DNA of 64,000 nucleotides from Thiogranum sp. (GTDB taxonomy: Bacteria > Pseudomonadota > Gammaproteobacteria > DSM-19610), in assembly GCA_030148805.1 (NCBI GenBank), contig JASBSS010000018.1, forward strand, positions 1 to 64,000, given 5' to 3'. A program made the position numbers and the translations under genes. Positions within the stretch are counted from its first letter, which is position 1, and every line of letters begins with the position of its first letter. Shown piece after piece: positions 1 through 11,860 of the stretch. The notes under the pieces were generated by a model. It did no database searches, had not been told where the DNA came from, and saw only the letters and a program-made list of their open reading frames with translations.

Positions 1-1669
1 CACCGCGATCCGCAAAGTAAGTGGGCCCACGCACCCGTTCGACTCCGTTGAACCTTACATCAAACCCGCCGATACTGATGTCAGCGCCGGGCTGGACAAA
101 CATAATTTCCTCGGATTTCCAAACTGTTGAGCCAATGAATCCGAACATGGCAACAGCAAGACCTGCGTGAGCCAACGTCATGCCATGCGCAGATCTGGGC
201 AGATTTGAAGCCCGGCGCCAGGATGTTGAAACCGGGCCCTCAAACAGCTTGATCCGCATCGTCCATTCCCGCACCGTCGCCATGAACAGCCAAAAGGCGA
301 GCATCAGAGACAGATAGCCCAACACCGGGCCACCTTCCGCCAAATACCAGACCGCAAGCGTCCCCAGAACGGCAAGAAGGGCGACAAAGCGCAGACGTTG
401 CAGGACGCCCGGCAAATCCGCGCGCTTCCACGACAAGAAGGGTCCACACCCCATTGCAAAGACAAGCGGCAACATGACCGGAATGAACGCAGCATTGAAA
501 AATGGCGGGCCTACCGACAGTTTTTCGCCGCCTGTCATTGCTTCGTAGAACAGAGGGTACAATGTACCAAAAAGGACGACGCCAGTGGCCGTTGTCAGAA
601 TCAGATTGTTTACCAACAGGCCCGCTTCACGGCTGATCGGTTTGAACAGCCCACCCGGTTCCATCATCGGCGCGCGCCATGCAAATAGCGCGAGCGAGCC
701 ACCGATTGACACCGCCAGCAGTCCCAGAATGTAGAGGCCTCTTTCGGGATCAACCGCAAATGCATGCACAGAGGTCAGCAGCCCCGACCTGACGACAAAT
801 GTTCCCAAGAGGGACAGGGAAAAGGTCAGGATCGCGAGGAGAATTGTCCAGCTTTTGAAGGCGTCTCTTTTTTCCGTCACGATTGCGGAATGCAGCAGTG
901 CCGTGCCCATCAGCCAGGGCATGAAACTGACGTTTTCGACAGGATCCCAGAACCACCAGCCGCCCCAGCCGAGTTCGGCGTAGGCCCACCAGCTGCCGAG
1001 GACGATACCCACCGTCAGGAACACCCAGGCGACCAGTGTCCAGGGACGCGACCAGCGGGCCCAGGCCGCGTCCAGGCGCCCGCCGATGAGCGCGGCGATG
1101 GCAAAGGCAAACGCCACCGACATCCCGACATAGCCCATGTAGAGCATGGGCGGATGAATCGCCAGGCCGGGATCCTGCAACAGCGGATTGAGCTCACCAC
1201 CCTCCACGGGCACCGGGAACACCCGTTCGAAGGGGTTCGAGGTGAACAGCAGGAAAGAGAGAAAGCCGATACTCACCATGCCCATCACGGCGAGCACGCG
1301 CGCCAGGACTTCATCGGGAAGGTTGCGCGCAAACAGCGACACCGCCATCGTCCAGCCACCGAGAATCAGCGCCCACAACAGCAGGGATCCCTCGTGGGCG
1401 CCCCATACCGCGGAAATCTTATAGATCTCGGGCAACTTGGTATTGCCGTGATTGGCGACGTAGAGCACGGAAAAATCGTCCACCAGAAACGCGTGCGTCA
1501 GCGCCGCGAAGGCAAGCGCCAGAAACAGGAACTGGGCCCACGCCAGCGGCCGCGCCAGCGCCACCCAGCTCGGCGTGCGGGTGAAGGTACCGAGCAGCGG
1601 CACCACCGCCAGCACCAGCGCCATACACAAGGCCAGAATCAGCGCGAAATGACCGAGTTCGGGGATCAT
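1..1669 (-). CDS. ccmF: cytochrome c heme lyase subunit CcmF (partial, C-terminus outside window)
   Basis: CcmF is an inner-membrane protein that, with CcmH, transfers heme from CcmE to apocytochromes c. About 556 codons are visible, running off the window at base 1. Seen: start [12 protein letters not shown], the motif AHEGSLLLW near residue 91, and the heme-handling [16 protein letters not shown] around residues 238-253, then multiple membrane helices. The ATG overlaps the ccmE stop (ATGA). Odd: the part encoded from about 960 to 1669 is GC-rich and gammaproteobacterial in character, whereas 1 to about 930 has many A/T third positions and reads like alphaproteobacterial CcmF (for example [13 protein letters not shown] and FLSWKRADL). 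The reading frame is continuous across the change. The gene identity is certain; the origin of the 3' part is not. Confidence 0.95.
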   Translation of the reverse strand, partial: MIPELGHFALILALCMALVLAVVPLLGTFTRTPSWVALARPLAWAQFLFLALAFAALTHAFLVDDFSVLYVANHGNTKLPEIYKISAVWGAHEGSLLLWALILGGWTMAVSLFARNLPDEVLARVLAVMGMVSIGFLSFLLFTSNPFERVFPVPVEGGELNPLLQDPGLAIHPPMLYMGYVGMSVAFAFAIAALIGGRLDAAWARWSRPWTLVAWVFLTVGIVLGSWWAYAELGWGGWWFWDPVENVSFMPWLMGTALLHSAIVTEKRDAFKSWTILLAILTFSLSLLGTFVVRSGLLTSVHAFAVDPERGLYILGLLAVSIGGSLALFAWRAPMMEPGGLFKPISREAGLLVNNLILTTATGVVLFGTLYPLFYEAMTGGEKLSVGPPFFNAAFIPVMLPLVFAMGCGPFLSWKRADLPGVLQRLRFVALLAVLGTLAVWYLAEGGPVLGYLSLMLAFWLFMATVREWTMRIKLFEGPVSTSWRRASNLPRSAHGMTLAHAGLAVAMFGFIGSTVWKSEEIMFVQPGADISIGGFDVRFNGVERVRGPTYFADRG

Positions 1670-2130
1670 GAGCCGGATTCCCGCGCCGCCTCGGTGACGC
1701 CCTTTTCGTGCGAGGCCTTCAGCGCCGCGGCCACCTCCGGCGGCATGTATTTCTCATCGTGCTTGGCCAGTACTTCGTCGGCGACAAAGACGCCGTCTGG
1801 GCGCAGCTTGCCGTGGGCGACAATGCCCTGCCCCTCGCGAAACAGGTCCGGCAGAATGCCCGTGTATTCGATGCTGACCGTTTTATCCATGTCGGTGACA
1901 TCAAAACGCGTCGTCAGGCCGTTGGCCAGTCGCTTGACACTACCATCGGTGACCAGCCCGCCCAGGCGGAAAGGATAGTCGCTCGGGGCCTTCCCGGCGC
2001 TGACCTCGCTGGGCGAGTAGAAGAACATCAGATTCTGGTTGAAGGCATTGAGCGCTAGCGCGGCGGCCACGCCCACGCCGGTGACGATCAGCAATATCAG
2101 GTACAGACGTTTCTTGCGTGCCGCTTTCAC
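1666..2130 (-). CDS. ccmE: cytochrome c-type biogenesis heme chaperone CcmE
   Basis: Periplasmic heme chaperone, anchored by one N-terminal helix (about residues 9-28), that binds heme covalently and hands it to CcmF/CcmH. The 154-residue length is normal. The heme-attachment His is visible as H124 in [11 protein letters not shown], with the conserved Tyr at 128 (HxxxY), so this is the standard His-type protein. The start is a GTG whose last bases form the ccmD stop (GTGA), and its own stop overlaps the ccmF start, so translation of D, E and F is likely coupled. Confidence 0.97.
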   Translation of the reverse strand: MKAARKKRLYLILLIVTGVGVAAALALNAFNQNLMFFYSPSEVSAGKAPSDYPFRLGGLVTDGSVKRLANGLTTRFDVTDMDKTVSIEYTGILPDLFREGQGIVAHGKLRPDGVFVADEVLAKHDEKYMPPEVAAALKASHEKGVTEAARESGS

Positions 2131-2300
2131 GGTTGTCTCCTCTCACGTCGTTGACGCCGTGCCAGCCGCGCCAGCAGCTTGCGGCGCTGAAAGACCGGTA
2201 CCAGGATGTTGGCCACCAGAACCACCAGCGCAATGGCGTAGGAACTCCAGACGTAGACGGCGTAGCCGCCCATATGAAAAAACTCCTGCACACCGCTCAT
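2127..2300 (-). CDS. ccmD: heme exporter protein CcmD
   Basis: Small 57-residue single-span membrane protein that helps release holo-CcmE from the CcmABC complex. Seen: [21 protein letters not shown], with the GGYAxYVWxSY pattern typical of CcmD, one hydrophobic helix (about residues 13-36) and a strongly basic cytoplasmic tail. The ATG overlaps the end of ccmC (stop at 2297-2299). Too short for many gene callers but clearly real from motif, position and overlapping junctions. Confidence 0.95.
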   Translation of the reverse strand: MSGVQEFFHMGGYAVYVWSSYAIALVVLVANILVPVFQRRKLLARLARRQRRERRQP

Positions 2301-3034
2301 GGGGCTTCCACCAGCTCGCGCACCCAGCGGGCGTTGCGTTCGCGCTCCAGCACTTCGACCCGCGCGCGCATCAGCACCACCAGTAGATAAAACAGCTTGA
2401 AGGCCACCGCCATCACCAACAGGGGGATCAGCATGCGGATATCGATCGAGGGGGCGCCGAATTTGGTCACCGTCGGCCCCTGGTGGAGCGTGTTCCACCA
2501 TTCCACCGAATAATGGATGATGGGGATGTTGACCACGCCGACAATGGCGAGAATGGCGGTGGCGCGCGCCGCGGTGCGCTTGTCGTCGATGGCGCCGTAC
2601 AAGGCCATCACCCCAAGATACAGAAACAGCAGAATCAGCTCGGAAGTCAGGCGCGCATCCCAGACCCACCAGGTGCCCCACATCGGTTTGCCCCAGATCG
2701 AGCCGGTAACCAGCGCCAGAAAGGTGAACGAGGCGCCGATCGGCGCGCTGCTGATGGCGATGACCTCGGCCAGCTTCATGTGCCAGATCAGCCCGATGGC
2801 GCCGGCCGCGGCCATCACCACATAGATGAACAACGACATCCAGGCGCTGGGCACGTGGATGAACATAATGCGGTAGCTGTCGCCCTGCTGGTAATCGGTG
2901 GGGGCGACCACCATGCCCTGATACAGGCCGTAGAGCATCAGCAATCCGCAGACCGCGGCCAACCACGGAATCCAGCTGCCGGCGATGCGGTAAAAATGTT
3001 TGGGCGACCCTAATTGGTGGAAAAAACGCAGCAT
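2297..3034 (-). CDS. ccmC: heme ABC transporter permease CcmC
   Basis: Six-helix inner-membrane protein of the heme-handling family that loads heme onto CcmE. 245 residues. Seen: the tryptophan-rich heme-binding segment WGTWWVWDARLTS (about residues 119-131), flanked by the external-loop histidines expected as heme ligands (H60 in FIHVPSAW and H174 in IIHYSVEWW). Lies 3 bases after ccmB in the operon and overlaps ccmD by 4 bases. Confidence 0.97.
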   Translation of the reverse strand: MLRFFHQLGSPKHFYRIAGSWIPWLAAVCGLLMLYGLYQGMVVAPTDYQQGDSYRIMFIHVPSAWMSLFIYVVMAAAGAIGLIWHMKLAEVIAISSAPIGASFTFLALVTGSIWGKPMWGTWWVWDARLTSELILLFLYLGVMALYGAIDDKRTAARATAILAIVGVVNIPIIHYSVEWWNTLHQGPTVTKFGAPSIDIRMLIPLLVMAVAFKLFYLLVVLMRARVEVLERERNARWVRELVEAP

Positions 3035-3037
3035 CGA

Positions 3038-3721
3038 TCAACTCAGACTGATTTTAAGCGCCGCGGCCGTAGCCAGGGGCGACAAACTTAGTGCCAACAC
3101 CAGCAGCGCTGCCAACAGCGACAGATGGGCCGTGATCGGCAGGCCGGCGCCCGAACTTGCCACCGCGTCGGCGGCAAAAATGAGTACCGGAATATAAAGC
3201 GGCAACACCAGCAGCGAAAGAATAACACCCCCGCGGCGCAGGCCCACGGTCAGGGCCACGCCGATGGCGCCGATCAGGCTCAACACCGGAGTACCCAGCA
3301 ACAGAGTCAGCAGCAACGCGCCGATACTGGCGCCGGACAGGTGCAGCAGCAGCCCCAGCAAGGGGGCCACGATCAGTAGCGGCAGGCCCGTGATCAGCCA
3401 ATGAGCGACCACTTTGGCCAGCACCAGCACCGACAGGGGCTGGGCGCTGATCAGGAACTGTTCCAGCGAACCATCCTCGAAATCGGAACGAAACACGCTG
3501 TCGAGCGACAGCATGGCCGCCAACAGCGCCGCCACCCAGATGATCCCCGGGGCGATGGCGCTGAGCAACGCGGGGTCGGCGCCGATGCCGAGCGGAAAGA
3601 GCGTCGTCACCAGGACGAAAAACAGCAGCGGATTGAGCAGCTCGGTACGCCGGCGCAGGGCCAGCACCAGGTCTCGCCACAGCAGCAGGGCGAAGGCGCG
3701 ATTGAGGGACGCGGTACTCAT
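3038..3721 (-). CDS. ccmB: heme exporter ABC permease CcmB
   Basis: Membrane subunit of the CcmAB ABC transporter that, with CcmA ATPase activity, frees heme-loaded CcmE from CcmC. 227 residues with six hydrophobic segments; the N-terminal LLWRDLVLALRRRTELLNPL and the segment DGSLEQFLISAQPLSVLVLA are family hallmarks. Its ATG overlaps the ccmA stop by 4 bases, so A and B are probably translationally coupled. Confidence 0.96.
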   Translation of the reverse strand: MSTASLNRAFALLLWRDLVLALRRRTELLNPLLFFVLVTTLFPLGIGADPALLSAIAPGIIWVAALLAAMLSLDSVFRSDFEDGSLEQFLISAQPLSVLVLAKVVAHWLITGLPLLIVAPLLGLLLHLSGASIGALLLTLLLGTPVLSLIGAIGVALTVGLRRGGVILSLLVLPLYIPVLIFAADAVASSGAGLPITAHLSLLAALLVLALSLSPLATAAALKISLS

Positions 3722-4356
3722 GTCGACAGATTAATACGAATAATATCAGCGTCATTCAGACTGACAGGATGATGCGAGGTGACCGCTAGCATACCACCGC
3801 CGGCCAGGTGATTGGCGAACAGACTCTCGACGATACCGATACCCAGACTGTCGAGAGACGTAAAAGGTTCATCCAGAATCCATAATTTCGCCCATGTAAC
3901 CAACAACCTGGCGAGCGCCAGACGGCGTTGCTGGCCGGCCGACAGGTTGCGTGCCAGGCTGTCGGCGTGCTCCCAGAGTTCCACCTGGTCGAGGGCCGCG
4001 TCGATGCCGAAGGCCGGATTGGGCGCGCCCAGACCGCGGGCCAGGCGCAGATTCTCGGTCGCGGTCAGATCCTGCTTGACGCCGTCGCGATGCCCGACGT
4101 AGGCGATTTGGGCGTGGTACTCGGGGCCGAGACGAAAAATGTCCTCGCCGTTCCAGCACAACTGGCCGTCGTCGGGCTGGCGCATGCCACAGAGAATGCG
4201 CAGCAGCGAGGTTTTCCCGCTGCCGTTGCGCCCTTCGAGGATCAACGCCTGCCCCGGACACAGGCAAAACGACAGGTCGGCGAACAACTGGCGATCATTA
4301 CGCACACACCCCAGGCCCCTGGCCTCCAGGCCATGATCCATGACTTCGGCGGTCAT
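3718..4356 (-). CDS. ccmA: heme ABC exporter ATP-binding protein CcmA
   Basis: Cytoplasmic ATPase of the CcmAB complex. 212 residues with Walker A GRNGSGKTS (42-50), ABC signature LSAGQQRRLALARL (138-151) and Walker B LWILDEPFTSLD (158-169). First gene of the ccm operon. The stop codon of the upstream same-strand ygiQ-like gene directly abuts this ATG with no spacer, so transcription, and possibly translation, may continue from that gene. Confidence 0.96.
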   Translation of the reverse strand: MTAEVMDHGLEARGLGCVRNDRQLFADLSFCLCPGQALILEGRNGSGKTSLLRILCGMRQPDDGQLCWNGEDIFRLGPEYHAQIAYVGHRDGVKQDLTATENLRLARGLGAPNPAFGIDAALDQVELWEHADSLARNLSAGQQRRLALARLLVTWAKLWILDEPFTSLDSLGIGIVESLFANHLAGGGMLAVTSHHPVSLNDADIIRINLST

Positions 4357-6513
<2,157 letters not shown>

Positions 6514-6711
6514 AAACCCTTCGCCTGGCGGGAATTAAAGCGGCCATTATAACAGTATGTGTGCCCGCTTACCGAACCGACCCAGTTCTGCTATAGAACT
6601 GATGTCACATAGCTTCGAGCGCGCGACCTCGGGTAGGGCTTGGGCCTGGGCAACCTGGCGTGCCCAGGGATTCCGTGTATATTACGAACGCAACAGCTGG
6701 AGGACACCTGG

Positions 6712-8250
6712 ATGGAGATACTGTTGTGCGCCAGCGAGGCCTATCCGCTGATCAAAACCGGTGGTCTGGCGGAAGTCTGCGGCAGCCTGCCCGCCGCGCT
6801 CGCGCGCCTGGGGCACGATGTGCGCCTGGCCCTGCCGGCCTACCCCGCGGCCCTGGAAGGCGCCGGCGCCCTGCATGAAGTCTCCCGGCTGCGGCTGCGC
6901 GCGAGCGACCCGCCGGTGCGGGTGTTGCGCGGCACCCTGCCGGGCAGTCGGACCGGGCTCTATCTGATCGACGCCCCGGCTTATTTCAACCGCCCCGGCA
7001 ATCCCTACCTCCAACCCGACGGTCGTGATTGGCCGGATAACGCCGCGCGCTTTGCCCTGTTCGCCCGCGCCTGCGCCGCGCTTGGCCTGGGCACGGCCGA
7101 TTCCAACTGGCGACCGCGGCTGCTGCATTGCAACGATTGGCAGACCGGGTTGGTGCCGGCGCTGCTCAGCCGTCAGTCGCCGCGCCCGGCGACCCTGTTC
7201 AGCATCCACAATCTCGCCTACCAGGGTCTGTTCCCGGCCGCCACCTTTCAGGCGCTCGAACTGCCGGACGCGCTTTGGTCCATCGACGGCCTGGAATTCC
7301 ACAATCAGCTGTCCTTCATCAAAGGCGGCATTGCCAATGCCGACCACATCGCCACCGTCAGTCCGAGCTATGCCCGCGAGATCCGCGATGAAGCCTTCGG
7401 CTATGGTCTGGACGGGTTGTTGCGCCACCGCTCGGCGCACCTCAGCGGCATTCTCAATGGCGTCGACGTCGAGCGCTGGAACCCCGCCAGCGACCCCCTG
7501 ATTGCACGCCGCTACGATGTCCACCGCCTGCAGCACAAATTGTTCAACAAATTCACCCTGCAACGCGACCACGCATTACCGGTGAATTCACAGCCCCTGC
7601 TGCTGAGCTACGTCGGCCGACTGGTGGACCAAAAGGGCGTGGACATGCTCTTGGAGATCGTCGACCAACTGGTGCGCCACCCCATCCAGCTGGTGGTGCT
7701 CGGCAACGGCGAACGCCGGTTGGAAGAACAGTTGCTGGCGGCCGCCCACCGGTATCCGCGTCAGATAGCGGTCACGATCGGTTACGATGAACGGCTGGCG
7801 CACCGTATCGCCGCCGGCAGTGACGCCTTGTTGATGCCCTCGCGCTATGAGCCCTGCGGGCTGAGTCAGATGTATGCTCAGCTCTACGGTACCGTGCCGA
7901 TCGCACGCCGCACCGGCGGGCTGCGCGACACCATCGTCGATTACAACCAGACGACGCTGGCAGCGCGCACCGCCACCGGCCTGTGTTTCGATGACGACAG
8001 CCCGCAAGCGCTGCTGGCGACCTGTCTCGGCGCGCTCCGGTTGTACCGCGACCACCGGGTCGACTGGTGGAAGCTGGTCATCGCCGGCATGCAGCAGGAT
8101 TTCTCCTGGACCCGCGGCGCGGCCCGCTACAGCGCGCTGTATGCCGCGCTGGTGCGCGGGGAAACGCCGCACGCCGATACCGTCCCAACCCAGCGACACG
8201 CCGACGGCGCCCCCGAGCCGCTGCGCCGTGCCGGACAGCCGTTGCATTGA
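6712..8250 (+). CDS. glgA: glycogen synthase GlgA
   Basis: ADP-glucose:alpha-1,4-glucan glucosyltransferase (GT5) that elongates glycogen. 512 residues from the chosen ATG, which follows GGAGG at 6699-6703; the upstream in-frame extension lacks family similarity. Seen: the N-terminal substrate motif KTGGLAEVCGSLP (about residues 15-27), HNLAYQG, and the C-terminal donor-site region SRYEPCGLSQMYAQLYGTVP followed by RTGGLRDT. The other glycogen gene in the window is the phosphoglucomutase at 52589; no glgB, glgC or glgP is adjacent. Confidence 0.96.
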   Translation: MEILLCASEAYPLIKTGGLAEVCGSLPAALARLGHDVRLALPAYPAALEGAGALHEVSRLRLRASDPPVRVLRGTLPGSRTGLYLIDAPAYFNRPGNPYLQPDGRDWPDNAARFALFARACAALGLGTADSNWRPRLLHCNDWQTGLVPALLSRQSPRPATLFSIHNLAYQGLFPAATFQALELPDALWSIDGLEFHNQLSFIKGGIANADHIATVSPSYAREIRDEAFGYGLDGLLRHRSAHLSGILNGVDVERWNPASDPLIARRYDVHRLQHKLFNKFTLQRDHALPVNSQPLLLSYVGRLVDQKGVDMLLEIVDQLVRHPIQLVVLGNGERRLEEQLLAAAHRYPRQIAVTIGYDERLAHRIAAGSDALLMPSRYEPCGLSQMYAQLYGTVPIARRTGGLRDTIVDYNQTTLAARTATGLCFDDDSPQALLATCLGALRLYRDHRVDWWKLVIAGMQQDFSWTRGAARYSALYAALVRGETPHADTVPTQRHADGAPEPLRRAGQPLH

Positions 8251-8291
8251 CTCTCGCCGTGCAGCGACCTGATACGCGCTGAGCGCCGCGC

Positions 8292-9476
8292 ATGTCACTC
8301 CCCGACTACGGTGGCGGCAGTATCGTCAATCTCATGGCCTCGCTCCAACGGGGCTTGGGCGGAGAAGAGCACGACTATGCGCCCCTGCGCCTGCTGCCGC
8401 CGCCGACCGTCGCCGCCCACCGCCAGGTGGTGTTGTGGATCATCGACGGACTGGGTTTCCATCACCTGTGCCGGCGGCGCGACGCCACCGCCCTGCACCG
8501 CCACTTGCTGGGCGGGATCGATTCGGTCTACCCGCCGACCACCGCCGCGGCGATCACCACTTTTCTTACCGGCGACGCACCGCAGCAACACGGCCTGACC
8601 GGGTGGCATCTGTATTTGCGCGAACTCGGCGCGGTGCTTGCCGTGCTGCCCGGACGTCCCCGCTATGGCGGCGGCACGCTGGCCCAGGCGGGTATCGATC
8701 CGGGCGCGCTGTTCGCCCACCGGCCGTTCGCCGCGCGTATTACTGTCGAGACCTATCACGTGGCGCCCTACAGCATCGCCGATTCGGATTTCAACCGGGC
8801 CCATCTCGGCGGCGCGCGGCTGCGCCGGTATCGGGACCTGGACGGCCTGCTCGCCCGGTGCAGCGAGCTGCTGGAGGACGGCAAACCCAAGTTCGTCTAT
8901 GCCTACTGGCCGGAGCTGGACAGTATCGGCCATCGCGAAGGCATCGACAGCGACGCCGCCCACGCCCATCTGCTGCAACTGGACCGCGCCTTCGCCCGTC
9001 TGGCCGGACAGATCCAGGGGAGCGACACCCTGCTGCTGGTCTGCGCCGATCACGGCCAGATCGACACCACCGCCGCGACGCGCCTGCAATTGCAGGACCA
9101 TCCGCAGCTCGGCGACATGCTCGCGTTGCCGTTGTGCGGCGAGCCGCGCTCGACGTACTGTTATCTGCGTGCCGGCTGTAGCGAGGCGTTCGACGCGTAT
9201 GTTTCGCGGGCATTCGCCGGCAAGGCGCGCAATTTCGACAGCCGCGCACTGCTCGAAGGCGGCTGGTTCGGCCTCGGCGAGCCGCACCCGGAACTGCGCT
9301 GGCGCATCGGCGACCGGGTGTTGCTGTGGCAGGACAATTATTCGTTCAAGGACTGGCTGGCGCAGGAAGAACGTCATGAGCTCGTCGGCGTGCACGGCGG
9401 CCTGAGCGAAGCCGAGCGGCGCGTGCCGCTGCTGCTCAGCAGCGGTCGCGGGGCGCCGGGGACAGCGCCGGGATGA
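8292..9476 (+). CDS. alkaline phosphatase family protein (phosphodiesterase/pyrophosphatase fold)
   Basis: 394-residue hydrolase of the alkaline-phosphatase superfamily. Seen: metal-site start VVLWIIDGLGFHHLC (about residues 47-61), nucleophile region YPPTTAAAITTFLTGDAPQQH with the catalytic Thr, YWPELDSIGHREG and the second metal site VCADHGQID. No signal peptide, so probably cytoplasmic. It lies 41 bases after glgA and may be cotranscribed. Substrate not predictable from sequence; phosphodiester or nucleotide-sugar substrates are possible. Confidence 0.85.
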   Translation: MSLPDYGGGSIVNLMASLQRGLGGEEHDYAPLRLLPPPTVAAHRQVVLWIIDGLGFHHLCRRRDATALHRHLLGGIDSVYPPTTAAAITTFLTGDAPQQHGLTGWHLYLRELGAVLAVLPGRPRYGGGTLAQAGIDPGALFAHRPFAARITVETYHVAPYSIADSDFNRAHLGGARLRRYRDLDGLLARCSELLEDGKPKFVYAYWPELDSIGHREGIDSDAAHAHLLQLDRAFARLAGQIQGSDTLLLVCADHGQIDTTAATRLQLQDHPQLGDMLALPLCGEPRSTYCYLRAGCSEAFDAYVSRAFAGKARNFDSRALLEGGWFGLGEPHPELRWRIGDRVLLWQDNYSFKDWLAQEERHELVGVHGGLSEAERRVPLLLSSGRGAPGTAPG

Positions 9477-9535
9477 CTTTGTGATATTCCCGTGCTTTGC
9501 TTGACGGCACGCGAGCCACCCCAGGAGGTAGCAAC

Positions 9536-10240
9536 GTGACCCGGCGCATTCTGCTGGTGGAAGACAATCAGGAGCTCGCGCAACTGCTGCTGATGCACCT
9601 GCGCGACACCGGCTACACGGTGACCCACGCCGCCGACGGCCAGACGGCGCTGCGCCAGGCCGCCGAGCCGATCGATCTGGTGATCCTCGACCTGATGCTG
9701 CCGGGCATGGACGGCCTGGAGATCTGCCGGCGCCTGCGCGCGCGCCCCGATTATCTGCCCATACTGATGCTCACGGCCAAATCGAGCGAACTCGATCGGG
9801 TGCTGGGACTCGAGGTCGGGGCCGACGACTATGTCACCAAACCCTTCAGCATTCGTGAGCTGCTGGCCCGGGTGCGGGCGCTGTTGCGACGCGCCGAAGC
9901 GATGGGCGAGGTCTCCCGCGAAGCCGACGGTCCGCTGCGGATCGCGGCGCTGAGCATCGACCCGCTGCGACGCCAGGTGCGACTGGATGACCGCGAGGTG
10001 CATCTGACCGGGAGGGAGTTCGACCTGCTGTTGCATTTCGCCCGTCACCCGGGCCGCGTCTACAGCCGTGCCCAGCTGCTGGACCTGGTGTGGGGCTACG
10101 GCCACGACGGGTACGAGCACACGGTGAACTCACACATCAACCGCCTGCGGGCGAAAATCGAGCAACAACCGGCGCAACCGCGCTACATCCTGACCGTGTG
10201 GGGGGTCGGCTATAAATTCGCCGAGGCCGCCGATGGCTGA
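9536..10240 (+). CDS. OmpR-family response regulator
   Basis: 234 residues from a GTG start preceded by AGGAGGT at 9522-9528; an upstream in-frame start would add a tail before the receiver domain. Seen: receiver domain MTRRILLVEDNQELAQLL, phosphoacceptor D52 in LVILDLMLPGMDG, conserved K in YVTKPFSIRELLARV, then a winged-helix domain with LTGREFDLLLHFARHPGRVYS. Overlaps the histidine kinase by 8 bases, giving a cognate pair. Target unknown; the spondin/bufferin genes 130 bp downstream are the nearest candidates. Confidence 0.95.
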   Translation: MTRRILLVEDNQELAQLLLMHLRDTGYTVTHAADGQTALRQAAEPIDLVILDLMLPGMDGLEICRRLRARPDYLPILMLTAKSSELDRVLGLEVGADDYVTKPFSIRELLARVRALLRRAEAMGEVSREADGPLRIAALSIDPLRRQVRLDDREVHLTGREFDLLLHFARHPGRVYSRAQLLDLVWGYGHDGYEHTVNSHINRLRAKIEQQPAQPRYILTVWGVGYKFAEAADG

Positions 10241-11732
10241 GACCGTGTCGCGACGCCGGCCGTTCAACAGTCTCTACGCCCGGCTGGCGCTGGGGGTGGT
10301 GGTGCTGGTGACCGTGCTGGGGGCGCTCTATCTGGGAGTGATGCTGCACGCCGGGCGGCTGTATCTACAGGAACTCAACCAACAACTGAACCAGACCCTG
10401 GCGGCCAATCTGATCGCCGAGAACCGTCTGCGGCTCGACCACGGACAGTTCGACCCGGCGGCACTGGAGCCGATCTTCCACACCTACATGGTGATCAACC
10501 CCAGCATCGAGGTCTATCTGCTGGACACCGACGGGCGCATCCTGGCCTATTCCGCTCCCCCGGGGAAAGTCAAGCGGGAACAGGTGGATCTGATGCCCGT
10601 GCGCAGCTTCCTGCGGGGTACCGCCCGCACCCCCCTGCTGGGGGACGACCCGCGCGAGCCCGGCGCTCGCAAGGTGTTCTCCGCCGCCGCGATCGGCGCT
10701 GCGGCCGCACCTCAGGGCTATCTGTATGTCGTCCTGGCAGGCGAGCAGTGGGCTTCGGTGGCGGCGATGCTGCAAAGCAGCTATATCCTGCGCCTGGCCT
10801 TGTATCTGCTGGGCGCCGCGGCGGTGGCCGGCGTGGTGGCCTCGTTGTGGCTGTTGCGGCGACTCACCCGGCGCCTGCGCCGGCTGGACCGCGCCATGAG
10901 CCGCTTCGAGGCCGGCGGCTTCGCGCAGCTGCCGCCCCTGGACGCTATCGATACCCGCTCGAGCGACGAACTCGGCCGTCTCGGCCATAGCTTCAGCCGT
11001 ATGGCCGAACGCATCAGCGCCCAGATGCACGCGCTCAGGCAAACCGACAGCCTGCGACGCGAACTGGTGGCCAATGTATCGCATGACTTGCGCACCCCGC
11101 TGGCGTCCCTGCAGGGTTATCTGGAAACGCTGCTGATGAAGGCCGACAGCTTGAGCGAGGCGCAACGCCAGGAATATCTGCAGATCGCGCTGGGGCAGAG
11201 CGAACGACTGGGCAAACTGGTGAGCGAGCTGTTCGAGCTGGCGAAACTCGATTCGGGCCACATGGAACTGAACCGCGAACCCTTCGCCCCGGGCGAACTG
11301 GTCCAGGACGTGGTTTTGAAATACCGCCTGCGGGCACGCGCGGAAGGGATCGACCTGGCCGCGGACATCCCGCCGGATCTGCCCTTTGTCAGCGCGGACA
11401 TCGGTCTGATCGAGCGGGTCCTGGAGAACCTGTTGGACAATGCCCTGCGGCACACGCCCGCCGGTGGCCGGGTGGCGGTAGCGCTGGCGGCCCAGACCGG
11501 ACAGGTCAGCGTGCGCGTCACGGATACCGGTTGCGGCATCCCGAGGCACGAGCTGGAACATGTTTTCGATCGCTTTTACCAGATAAAACAGAGCGCTCGC
11601 GGAGCCGGCGGCATCGGCCTGGGCCTGGCCATCGCCAAACGGATCCTCGATCTGCACGCCAGTTCGATCGTCGTCGCCAGTTCGCCCGACAACGGCACGC
11701 GCTTCGATTTCAGTCTTCCGGCCCAGGCCTGA
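10233..11732 (+). CDS. membrane sensor histidine kinase
   Basis: 499-residue kinase. Seen: two membrane helices (about residues 17-38 and 186-207) enclosing a periplasmic sensor of roughly 145 residues, a HAMP linker, the phosphoacceptor H284 in NVSHDLRTPLASLQGY, and HATPase boxes (ENLLDNALRHTP, VTDTGCGIP, GIGLGLAIAKRI). The periplasmic domain has no motif I recognise, so the signal is unknown. Partner of the overlapping response regulator. Confidence 0.95.
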   Translation: MAETVSRRRPFNSLYARLALGVVVLVTVLGALYLGVMLHAGRLYLQELNQQLNQTLAANLIAENRLRLDHGQFDPAALEPIFHTYMVINPSIEVYLLDTDGRILAYSAPPGKVKREQVDLMPVRSFLRGTARTPLLGDDPREPGARKVFSAAAIGAAAAPQGYLYVVLAGEQWASVAAMLQSSYILRLALYLLGAAAVAGVVASLWLLRRLTRRLRRLDRAMSRFEAGGFAQLPPLDAIDTRSSDELGRLGHSFSRMAERISAQMHALRQTDSLRRELVANVSHDLRTPLASLQGYLETLLMKADSLSEAQRQEYLQIALGQSERLGKLVSELFELAKLDSGHMELNREPFAPGELVQDVVLKYRLRARAEGIDLAADIPPDLPFVSADIGLIERVLENLLDNALRHTPAGGRVAVALAAQTGQVSVRVTDTGCGIPRHELEHVFDRFYQIKQSARGAGGIGLGLAIAKRILDLHASSIVVASSPDNGTRFDFSLPAQA

Positions 11733-11860
11733 AAAGATTCGCCGACGTGATAAAAACGTGATCCTTCCGGGACACGTCCGTGAAACCTGAGCGCCATGCT
11801 GGGCGCGGTTTCCACAACCACTGACAACGTTCCGAAAATCTGCCAAAGGGAGAAACGCCG

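Noticed and set aside
764-1978. 404-codon plus-strand open frame across ccmF and ccmE
   Set aside because: Antisense shadow of a GC-rich operon; the translation is low-complexity and has no domain, while the opposite strand encodes clear Ccm proteins.
10365-11846. 493-codon minus-strand frame over the histidine kinase
   Set aside because: Mirror image of a GC-rich kinase gene with all kinase motifs on the other strand; no coherent protein features.
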